Below, piece after piece: positions 38,301 through 48,926 of a DNA stretch of 64,000 bases. The first letter of the stretch is position 1. Each line of letters starts with the position of its first letter. The position numbers and the translations under genes are program-made. The stretch covers positions 50,779,551 to 50,843,550 of the forward strand of contig JAZBQD010000030.1 in the NCBI GenBank assembly GCA_036583965.1, read 5' to 3'. A model generated the notes under the pieces. It saw nothing but the letters and a program-made list of their open reading frames with translations, searched no databases and had not been told where the DNA came from. Origin of the DNA: Prunella strophiata. Lineage: Eukaryota > Chordata > Aves > Passeriformes > Prunellidae.

Positions 38301-41300
38301 TCAATGGAAAATGCACAGTTGCCACATCATTCAATATTATAAGCATTTAGGGCCTGACCCAAAGCCAGCCAACATCAATGGCACAATTGCTATTAAATCT
38401 AGGAAGGACTGTGGTTTGGGCTCTCACAGAGAAGTGTTCCCAAGCACTAAAGCTTTGCAGAAATTATCAGCTAATGAACAACAGCACTGGGGGGGGATGC
38501 TGTTTGGAAGGTAACATTAAGTTTTCAGAATTACTCACTCTAAAAACTGTTGTTTGGTTCAGGTTTGAAAGTCAGTGTCTACCTAAGGAGAGCTATGAGC
38601 ATTCATTAATCCTTATAATCCCTTCCAATTCACATGTGTTTATAAGGATGCTATTCTGGTCTTGCCTCAGAGAGATTTTTGGGCCAACTCCCAAAACTGC
38701 AATGTGGTAAGCACACTGCTTAAAAAAAAAAAAAACCTCTCAGAGGTCATGAGTTTATGCTTAGGTATTTTTAAATGCTGCAGTGAAAAAGGCCTGATGC
38801 TTTCCAGCCTTAGAACATAGCTCAGGGTTTATAATGGCTATCTGGGGTGTAGATTAAATAACAAGGTTCTGTAGCTCCCAAGCCACCTCTCCCACTCTAG
38901 CCAGCTCTGCACTGTGCTCTTCTCTCCATGGCAATGCCCTGGGGTACTTCAGAATATCATGGTCCTCAGGGAGCAAAAAAAGGTACCTGAATGCCATGAG
39001 CAGGTACAGAAGTAAACATGTGCTGCACCCGGGACCAGCTTTTCTTTCTGGCTGATGGGCCATGGAGATGAGAAGGCAGGACAGTACTGTTGTGGAAGTG
39101 ACTCTGCCAGTGCCCCTGGCTCCTGCTCAGAAGACTTTCATGTTTCAAACCAGTGGCTCTTGCAGATATGCAATTCTCTTCACAACTGTGTGATAAAGGT
39201 GTATGCTACTAAAGGCAAAAGCCTAATTCATCCCAGCATCACCCAAAAGCTCATAAAAGCTCTTTCTAGGCCCCCTTGCTTCTTAGTCAAGGAAGAAGTC
39301 CCTTCATCCAGTGGGATTAGACTACAATGCCTTCCACCAACTCTGCTGCAACAAACAAGCCCTTTTCAGAGCAAATGCTTTGAGAATCAGGAAAGTAAAG
39401 AATTCAGTATGTTGAGATATGGTAGCTTTTGTACTGGTACCCTGATAAGAAAATGATTAATACAGATATGCAGTTGCATCCTTTGAATTCCTATACACTC
39501 TCCAGGCAACTCATGTCACACAGAAGGCCAGCTCGAAGCCTAATGCAATAAAGACATTGAATGGCTCTTACCTGATGTCTATCTGGGTCTTGGCCATGTG
39601 TTTGGAATTTAAGGTGTGTTTGTGGGACTTTAAAGATACTCTGGTTTTGTGCTGGCTTGCATCCTGAACTACTTGCAGTGAGGAACCCTTTCTGAATGTC
39701 CAAAATACCAACTTTTAGCATGGTTGCTATTGAAAGAAACCAATGCTCTCCTGGAAGATTTCTTTACTAGAGCATACATCATCATTGCATAAAAGGGTCA
39801 TGAAAAGGGTTTCCTTTTGTGACCTTTGTCACAAAACCCTCTGGGCAAAGCAGTTTGCAAAGGGTTGTGCAGGGGACTTTGACTGAACATGTAGCAGTGG
39901 TTTTCCTTAAAAGTACAATTCAAACTCCAATAAGCTTCTCTACAAGCTCATTCCTCCACTGTACCCACAAGATTTGGGGGCCACAGAGACCTTCCCAGAA
40001 AAGTCTGCAGGGAAGTTTGCAAAGACACCAGTGACAGAGCTGCAGGCACGAGATCTGCTGCAACCTCTCCAGCAGGTTCAGGTGCCCAGCAGCCCCACAA
40101 GCTGCATCCCCCCTGAACTGCTGCATCCTCTTTTAAAGAGACCAGGCTGGTTTGCTTTCCTGGAGACACAGGGGAAGGATCTATATGCCCTGCACTGAAT
40201 GATCTAATGTAATCTGGGGACAAAGCAGCTATTAATCACTTCTATTGATGTACAGTAGCTTTATTAATAGAAAAACTGCCAGCAGTGTCAATTACTCATA
40301 CACATATGTATGCATATTCAATAAAAAGAATGGAAAACAGACTTCCACCTTCTATTGGAATTGTAAGTGGTAGAATAACTTCTGAAATGTGGGATCAGGT
40401 TTTAATAATGTTAAAATATTGTTTTGTATCACTTGCATGCCCTAATTTATCTCTGCCAAACAGCAAGGCAGGCCCAGAGCCTTCTGAATGCTGTGATTAA
40501 CTAGCTTGCTGACTATTTGTGTATTAACATCAGATCTGTGATTGTTTCCCAGTGCCACACTACATACAGAAGAGGATAAAAAATGAGTTGATCATAGGTT
40601 ATTAAGGGCAGATGGCATATCTGATGGCAAGAGCAAGCTCTTTCCCCACATCTCCCTTGCACAGAAATTGGAGCATGAGGTGTGATTCAGCAGTTTAAAC
40701 TCTTCCTCCTGCAGCTGTGAGTGGTTACCATGCTCCAGGGCTCTGCCCCAGACTCCTGCACTACCTGGCAGGGTAAATGGGCTAGAGAGGGCAGCAGGGA
40801 TGCCTCTGGGTCCCAGTGAGCAGCTGTCCTGCCCCAGGAAGCCCTCTGCATGCTGAGTGCTTACCCCTCCTTTGCCATGCTGAGGAACCAGTGCTGCCAA
40901 GGAATCCTGGAGGCATGGTAAGGGAACAGGTTCCACTGGTGCCAGTGCCACCACACAGTATGGCTGCTTTTGATGTCAGAGGGATGGATTTGGTGATCCA
41001 GGTGTCCCTTGCCCTTCATATAAGAGATGAATGGTACTTAGGTATGGAAGATGTTCAAGAGCAAAGCCATCTTCTCCATGAATGCTGAATGCTGTCACTG
41101 ACTGAGAAGCCCATCTCACCTGGCAAACCTTTGATTTCAAAACACATAAATAAACCTAAAAATCTCCAGAGTGCACAGATTTCTGATGAACCAATTACAA
41201 GTTTTTCTTTGTTCACCATAGGTATTTTTCCATTAAAGTCAAACCAAGTTTTCCCTGTGTGAACTTACATTCCCCAGAAGCCCAAATTCTGTGGAGGCTT

Positions 41301-42180
41301 AATTACAGTTTCACACTGCCAACCCCCTTTGGTGCATCTCCTTGTAAGTCGAACTTAACATATGTTATCAGCAAACTTAAGGCCCTGCAGCAACAACTAC
41401 AACAACAACTAGGCCCCTGCACAGCTATCCTGCACATCTAGGAGCCTCCAGGAAAGGAACACAAACATTTTCAGGCAGCTTTCATACCATCCAAGTGATG
41501 TAATTTATTTACAAGCCACCTTGCATTCCTGTGCTCCTGCCACAGACAGCAGGCTGCAGACACAGAGGTATCAGCCCAGCAACAACGGTGCTTGCTGCAA
41601 GGACTCCTCCCCAGCACGAGGTCACACATACCTTGGCCATACATCTGCCATGGTATGAGCCATGGGACCCATAAATATTTCTCACCTTTGGATAAAACAA
41701 AGGAGAAAGCTGCAGCATGTTGAGACAGAGTTTTTCTACAGGCAATCCTGCCTCCTCAGCAAAGAGAGGCAGCTCAGCTGCTCCTTCACAGCCTGAAGCA
41801 TCCATAACACCTCTACACCCACCAGGACAAGAGAGCTCATCAAAAGCTGACACATTAGGGCCTTGTGTGCTCCTGGCAAAGTCATCTTACCTCCTTAAAA
41901 CTTAGTAAACCAAGCCACAAAATGAGCTGGAAGAAGGTCTTTTATAAATATATATATGATTTCTAAATTAATCCAAACAAGCTTTCTTATGTAACTTCAT
42001 TTTTGTTTTTCACAGCAAGACACAGAATAACATAGCTGTGTGGAAAAATCCCTAGACTAAACAGAGGACACCCTTTTGAGCTGTCCACCCCTTCAGAAGA
42101 GACTTGGAAAATCAGCTTGGTGCTAGATGGCACTTCACTTTTGTTATCAAGTCGAAGATGAGAAAAGTTTGATGGTTACC
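38301..42180. other. Unique non-coding DNA, no gene
   Basis: No gene or repeat family recognised. Contains a run of 14 A (38722-38735), a short (CAA)-type run at 41389-41410, a small hairpin at 39815-39836, and a TA-rich patch at about 41945-41960. Open frames reach 133 codons (39055-39456) without any protein likeness. Confidence 0.6.
39815..39836. other. 9-bp stem, 4-base loop hairpin
   Basis: TTTTGTGAC, CTTT, GTCACAAAA: a perfect inverted repeat. AGGG upstream and CCCT downstream could extend the stem after a 5-base bulge. No T run follows, and nothing suggests a microRNA precursor of usual size. Confidence 0.6.
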
Positions 42181-42256
42181 ATAGAATGTTACGAAATTGG
42201 TCCCAATCCCAACTTTCCTGGGCAGGGACACCTCCTACTAGATCAGGTTTCACAGA
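42181..42256 (-). mobile_element. CR1-like LINE fragment
   Basis: A short remnant. ATAGAATGTTACGAAATTGG stands for the outer CR1 end, and the best block is GGGCAGGGACACCTCCTACT followed by AGATCAGGTTTC, which matches the reverse complement of the CR1 tail (GGCAGGGACACCTYCCACTAGAYCAGGTT as I remember it). The middle is diverged and the inner end is lost after 42256. Confidence 0.6.
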
Positions 42257-45200
42257 TAATCAATTTAAAAGTTCCTTTAGAGGAGGTGAAGATGGATCCT
42301 GATCAGCTGGAAAATTAATCTTATCCCACATGACCATACTGACATCCTAATATGATTTTTGACTAACGTTGTTAACATGAATACCTGTCTCAAGTTTTAT
42401 ACAGCATCCATTATGGAGATATGAAAGCAGTGTGGCTCAAGGGAAGATTATTTCTGAAGTCTCAACATGCAGTAAGAAGTAAGATGCTTCTCCTCTCTAG
42501 AAAGTTAATTTCAGAAACCCTACAGTGAGGTTAACAGGATTAGTTTTCCAGTTGCCACTGACTTTGCAAGCATAATACCAGATGAAGACTGGAGAGAGAG
42601 AGGAGGGGGGAAACTGACTCTTCAAAATGCTGTTTAATTGCAAAGTATCTGTATTGCTTAAGATGTGACTTGCTGACAGGGAGAAAAATATATCAAAGCA
42701 CAGAGGAGATACATCAAAATAGAAAAATTCAGCTGAATAAATCTCAGGGGATGACAGAGGATCCATTGCTTAGAACTCATATAGAGGGATTTCTTGTCCT
42801 GCTTGCATCTTGTATTGAGCAGACTTTTCTTTTTTTTCCTCTTTTTTCAAGACCAGCCAGAAATTACACAGATCAGGAGTTGGGATTTAAAGCTAACTGT
42901 GGGTGCAGATATAATATCCATGAAAATCAGTTTGAATGGGAGGTGGCTGCTTGCCTACCCTTGGAGGTGCACTACATTATCCATGTAAATACTATTCTGA
43001 AGGCAGATGAACTTCCAACAGATCAGAAGCAGCTGCTTTAAAAATACAAATATGTCACGTAGTTTCATATTCTGATGTGAGGGCTGATCCCCTCCTTTGA
43101 ATTCCCTGCCCTAGGCTAGGGTGAGGTACCAGTCTCATGCAAACCTGCTTCAGAGACCAAGGCAAAGAGAGGGTGAGATGTTTTCCCTAGGGAATTGCCT
43201 GTACCAAAGAAGCTCACAGCTAAATGCTAGCTAGGAAATTTCCACCGGCCTGAGTAACACTTCCAATTGCCTGAATCAGCTCAATTTCTCCATGCAAAGT
43301 TACAGTTCCACCTACTCATTAGCAATCAGCAGAAATCAATACTCTGCATTGGCAACTGGCAACCTCCATCTAAAGGATGAACTGTCACCGCTGTGGTGGC
43401 TCAGTGGTATCTGAGGTGAGTGCAAAAAAGAAGCTGAAGGCTGAAGAAAAACTTGCTCACCTAAAACTGATGCCAAAAAGCCTCTTTTAAAATAAAGACA
43501 AGGGAGTTCTGAGCTCAGGCTTGCAGCAGAAGGGCATTTGCTGTCTTTCCCCCACCCACTTACCCCCATGTCTGGGTAAGAATCTATCTGAAAGCCATCT
43601 TGCCCTCAGGAGGAAGCAATACAGAAAAAGGCAGCAGTGGAGAGCAATTTCTGGTACAGTGGTTTATCAGAGCAGCTGATTTTCACCCCAACATCCTCAC
43701 TCTGTTCCTGAAGGGCAGTAAACCCCACATCCCCTCAAGCCTCTATCTGTACATCATTCTGGTGGCTTCTGCATATTCTGTATCCATGTGCTGGTCCTTC
43801 TTCTCCTAAACCTCTCTACCAGAGAACACCTGGTGCAGATAGTTTGTCACCATCACTTTAGGGTTCCAGTAATCAGAGCCCAAGTGACAATTCAGAGAAA
43901 GAGCAGAGCATTCAGATCTACTCTGAGAGACACAAAATGAGCCACCTGGTGCAATTAATAAAAAATGATGGAACAAGCCTAGGCCATTTGGTTCATCAGA
44001 GTTCACTTAGCTTTTCTATTTAACGCTCTATTTCTTCCAAGAAGGCAACTTATGATTTACTGAATAACACCAGTGTGTTTCTACCTCGACAGCTTTAGCT
44101 TGGAATGCCAGCTGAAAATATGTTTTATTCTGTTTGTATGTGCATAGAGACCTAGTTTTGTGGTGAAGACACCCAGTACACCCCACTTCTCCTTCCACTC
44201 CCTACCTGCTGGGGGCCACTGCCACTTTAGGTCATACAGATTCTCACTTTTAACACCCTCACCACCCTCTAGCCCAACACTACATCCCACCCCAGCAGTC
44301 CTCTGGCACCGGACTAAAGAAGAGGAATGTGCAGGTGTGTTCCAATCTCATCCTCCCCATTACTGCTGAAACTTGGCATGCAGTGTCCCACCCACTTGGA
44401 AGAAATGTCCTGGAGTTACTCCTGAACTTAAATGCCATGATCTGGAAATAACAAGGAGAAAAAATAAGTTTTCACAGTTTTCTATTTAAAATTGATCTCC
44501 CCAGTTTTCCATCTGACATTCCTCAGTCAAATCCCAAAGAACTTCTTGACCTGCAACTGCTTATTCATGTCAAGGAGTGCATGCAGGTTTCCCAAACCTC
44601 CCACTGTGTACCAGGCAAATCCGCCTGCTCCAGATCTGCCATATTTCCTCCTCCCAGTCCCCTGGAGCAGCTGACAGCTTTTAACAAGGAGCTCTTTGTT
44701 CGATCAAGTACTACACTGGATATTACCAGAACTTTTAAAACGGATGCTTTCAAATTCCCCACTGCCTTTGTAATGGGATTTCTCCCAAGGCTCACAGGGT
44801 CCTCTCCCTTCGCCTTAATGGACACAAGTTTCTCCAGCTCTCACCAGGACTAAATTCAGTTTTCTTCAGCTTTGGAAGACTGGCTACAACAGCTGAAAAT
44901 GAGGAAATATGAGGAAATCCAAGGAAATCCGAGCAGGTGCCATATCCTGCTTATCCGTTCCCTGACCATAGCCCATATGATGAAAACAATGCTCCTGTAC
45001 TGAAGAGTAGCCAGATATCTTAGCAGTGTCTCAGGTTTTGATTTATTTCCTGGAAACTGATTTCTCAAATGTTCAGCTCTTTCAGTAAACCAGGCAACTG
45101 CTACTCCAAAGGCTTTGCTTTGTGAGCTGTTCTCATTAGATTCATGTGTTTCATGTTTTTACCCACCATTTTCTTCATATTTTCACATAAAATTCCATTT

Positions 45201-46059
45201 GCTGTGCAGTGACCCAGTTTCACAGCACATCTGACATGCCTTTGATTTTTTTTTTTTTTTTTTTGTTGCCTGCTCTTCACATACAGGTAAGAGCAAACAT
45301 AAGAAGTCTGCAGCTGGCTTCTTTGTGCAGGTCATTTAGACAGATTAGAAACACTGAAGGAAGCAGTAACTCCGCTTCTGGCTTCAATCAATACTTCCTC
45401 CGAGTTTGACACAAGTCCTCTCTATTTTTTAGCAATCCTTTGCTATGTGATACACTGACTGCCTGATCTCTTCAGGCTGAATAGCAACCTGGCAAGTGGC
45501 ACTTCAGTAGGTTGCTGCAGAACCCAAATAACATGTCCTGCCAAGTCCTATCATTACCCAGCCTTCTCTTTTGTGTACGTGTGTAAGTGCTTGTTATGGC
45601 AGAAGCACTAGAAGGGAGAATAAAGCTAACAGAAGGGAGAGGACATGTCAGCCTTAACCGTGCTTTCCCTGATGGCAACAATTGAACAGCTTCCAGCAAA
45701 AATATTTAGTTATGTTCATTGTGTGCAGGCTTCAGTATCTTACTGTCAGAAAGCATTTGCTAAGTCACCCCAGTAAGTGGATACATGTGCATATTTATTC
45801 ATTTCAGCTGAAATGTTCAGGTGTCTCATGCATTACTGATGACTCTGGGGATGCAAAAGTCACTTCCTTCATTTCCTTCCCGCTGCCTGGGGAGAGGTAA
45901 GAGTCTTGGAGGCAGCAGTGGTGGCATATGACCCAGTGATTCCCTTCTAATCAGCCTTGCAGCAGAGGGAGACCATCCATTTGCTCAGCCACCTGAGGGT
46001 AAAGCTGCAGCTGGTTCAAAGTGGTTGACACAGGAAATCAAAGGTGCCTTGGTCACTGA
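42257..46059. other. Unique non-coding DNA, no gene
   Basis: No gene or repeat family recognised. A plus-strand frame at 42670-43041 (123 codons) crosses a T-rich tract at about 42826-42848 that could pass for a splice acceptor, but no donor follows. A run of 19 T lies at 45246-45264. Confidence 0.6.
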
Positions 46060-46827
46060 TGGGTCAGGCAACCTCCCCTGTCTGCTTCCCTTGCTGTGGA
46101 ACTCCCAGCCTGGAGGTCTCTGCATTCGCCCCCAGTGTGGCTGCAGTTCAGTCCCCTGTGGGGCTGCCCCAGTCAGAGGGGCTGTGCACCACGGCTGCCC
46201 CACGTGGCTTTGCACCACGGCCAGCCCGAGCCCCTCCACCTCCAGCTCTGCACACTGGCACAGGCAGCATGCAGAGGTGACCCAGGAGACAGCTATCTTG
46301 GAGGTCTCTCCTCTTCCTTCTCTAAGAGCAAAGCCATGCTCATAAGGGTGCTTTACATTCTCCCCCAGTCCTGCATGTTTCCAAGCCCCACACAAGTTGT
46401 CTGTCTCTTCAGGTCCTTTTTGATCCGCTGGGTTTGTGGAGCGACTCCTCCTGTGCTTTGCAGATCAGCATTCACCGGAATGTGGATGGGGATCCTACAA
46501 CACACTGGGATAACAACACACGATAGCAAAAGACAGCTCTGCCTTTCCGAGCTTTTCCTCCAGAGCATTCCTCTCCCTGCTTTCAAGATCTCTCATCTCC
46601 TAAAAACCCTCAGGCTTTTTTCTTTCATGGCTTTATACTCTTTTAATGTAAGCATGAATCAAATTCTGTTCTTTGTCACTCCCATCTCTAGACCCAGAGT
46701 CGCAGAGGAGATTTACGAAGTTACGCTGGATTTACACCAGGATAATAGTGAGAAAAAATTGGCCCTTTGTCTTTATATTTTAACTGCTTCCCATCATATT
46801 TTTTATTTGTGGCAGTGTTATTGTTAG
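46060..46827 (+). other. Longest open frame of the window, probably not a gene
   Basis: This frame is free of stops for 255 codons. It has no ATG near its start (the first in-frame start-like codon is GTG at 46096). The first 300 bases are GC-rich and stop-poor in several frames: frames of 106 codons (46025-46345) and 136 codons on the other strand (45985-46395) overlap it. The second half is AT-rich and crosses what looks like an ancient dispersed repeat (46716-46769). The translation has no domain I recognise, no signal peptide and uneven composition. No splice acceptor or donor of good quality sits at the ends. I take it as chance openness in GC-rich sequence; a lineage-specific exon is not excluded. 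Confidence 0.5.
46716..46769 (+). repeat. Possible ancient amniote dispersed repeat
   Basis: The block reading AGTTACGCTGGATTTACACC and ending with AATTGGCCC resembles an old repeat that I remember from turtle, crocodile and bird genomes (GGAGTTACRCTGRTTTACACC ... TTTGGCCC). I cannot name the family and the piece is short. Confidence 0.4.
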
Positions 46828-48856
46828 ATTTACTTTGATGTTGCTGTTTGAAATTCATTAATCTACAGCATGCTTTAGGAAAGCTCTTTGTATTTGCTCT
46901 CTACTTGGAATATGAAATTACTTTGCTTTAGAAAGTATGTTATAATATTTTAAATTTATGACATTACTATTATCTGAGGAATCTTCAGCTATTCATGCAT
47001 ATTCTCCCCTTTGTTTCAGGCCCTTCAAAGTTAGTACAGCTAATTCTACATTTTCTTCTCCTGGCATCAGTTGCTAATTATACCGAATGCTATTAAATTA
47101 TAGATTCCCCACTCCTTTTCCTGGAAGCTTGCTGGCTGGCAGGGTAAGATTAGATCTGGATATTATATGCAAGGTTTATTTAACTTAGCTTAGCTTTAAG
47201 ATGCAGATACCATATGAAACTTCAGTGTGATGCCATCCTTAAAAGCATTAAAAAATTACATTAAGTAAAATGATGTCACTTCTAATCAGATTTTTTATCC
47301 TTTTCTTTCCTGATTAGTGCAGCCTTTAGCAGATTTACTAAATATCTCTGCTAGCTCCAACAGTTTCACCTCATGGCATCTTGAGTCAGCACTTCTGGCA
47401 GAAAGCACAGCCATGGAGTGAAATTCATAATGTAAATTAGCATTCAGCACTGGAACCAAGGAGGTCATTAGCAAATGTTTCCAAATGACCTGTGGCAAAC
47501 CCACTCCCTCACCAGGCCTGCTTTAGGAAAAATCTTAATTATTCCCAGAGGGAAGGGGGAAAAGCCTCCTGATGTTGAGTTGTACAACTTGGCAGGGGCA
47601 ACAGCAGCAGCTGTGCTGGGCTGTGCCGGGGGTGTCCATGCCAGCATGTCCCACAGAGGGCTATCCATGCCTCTCTCCATGCCCAGGGGTCCCTGTGACA
47701 GTAAATAACACAGTCCTGCTGGCAGGGAGCCACTCTCCATGGAGGACACCTCTCACCCTTGCATCCTTCAGAGGAGCACATCCTGACATCTCCCACTTAT
47801 TCCCTATCAGGAAAAACCCAGACAACCTCATGTGTCTGTTGATCTTCTCGAAATTAGGTAATTCAATATGTTTAATATAACACATACAGTAGTATCTCAG
47901 CTATACGTGTGTGACCTAGTGCATTTGTTAATTATGGATTTTTGAGAATTTTCTCACTGATTTTACACATGCATGACTGCATTTACCCATGTCAAAGCTT
48001 TTATTTGTAACCTAACTGATAAAGCTAATAAAAACCCATCTACAAATTTGCAGCCTACAAATTCATTCTCTCAGAGGTCCCTATGTAAAGTCCGTGCAGC
48101 TGCTTTCATAGCTTTATTTCCTTTGGAAGCAAACAGAATTATCATTTTTTATATATATAATTATAAACAAATAGAATTATTTTTAAAAATACCTTCTGAA
48201 ATGTTTAATGTCAGCAGTGAGCTCATTAGCTATTATTTGCTTTGCTGGGAAATGCCAGGTGCAGAGCAAATTGCTATCCCTGGCCAAGTCAGGATGGGAA
48301 GATCATCTAGCCCAGGAATCCATGAGATGGGCCAAAGGAGAATGCTGGCAGACTAGTATGACTCCAGACAAAACATCCTGAGATATTTGTGCAGAAAACA
48401 TAGCTTTATCCTGTAACAAGACGTTGTAGCTCAGGGATTTCCCAAGTCAGAGAGAGTGTCCACATAAAGGCTTACAGTCACTTTCTGCAGCATCTCCTTT
48501 CCTGCACCCCTTGCCCAGGTGCTGTGGCCTTGGGACACTCCCACGCTTGGTGGCAGCTGCCAAAATTACCAGGTGCCAGGTAAGGTCAGACCATGTGTCT
48601 CAGAGCAGGTCAGAGAGAAGATAAATGGGATTTCTCCTGGCACAGACTAAGGCAGATCCCTGTGCCACGTCTGTGTCCCATCAAGCTGCTGACAACTTGG
48701 CCCTGCAGTGGTGTCCAGTGCTGAAGGAGATTCTCCTGAGATGACATAAAATAAAAAAATTCTCTCTGCTTGCCACTGGCTGTTTGTCCATGCTGCCTTC
48801 ACTGAAAGGCTGGGCTAGAAGCAGTGAGTTCCCAAAGGTAGTGATGGTGACAACAA
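46828..48856. other. Unique non-coding DNA; AT-rich part may be regulatory
   Basis: No gene recognised. 46830-47500 is AT-rich with several TAATTA-like and ATTAGC motifs and no simple repeats, the kind of sequence that often proves conserved. An inverted pair AGGTCATT / AATGACCT sits at 47462-47491. 47560-47780 is GC-richer with overlapping open frames on both strands. Confidence 0.5.
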
Positions 48857-48926
48857 GGATGGATGGATGGATGGATGGATGGATGGATGGATGGATGGAT
48901 GGATGGATGGATGGATGGATGGATGG
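48857..48926 (+). repeat. (GGAT)17 microsatellite
   Basis: Seventeen perfect GGAT units and two extra bases, with no interruption. The reading frame through it gives a Met-Asp-Gly-Trp repeat, an artefact. A perfect tetranucleotide array of this length is very likely to vary between individuals. Confidence 0.97.

Noticed and set aside
39055..39456. 133-codon plus-strand open frame
   Set aside because: No domain, no splice context; expected by chance at this window size.
45960..46330. CpG island or promoter
   Set aside because: GC-rich, but CpG are few and scattered; no TATA or initiator context stands out.
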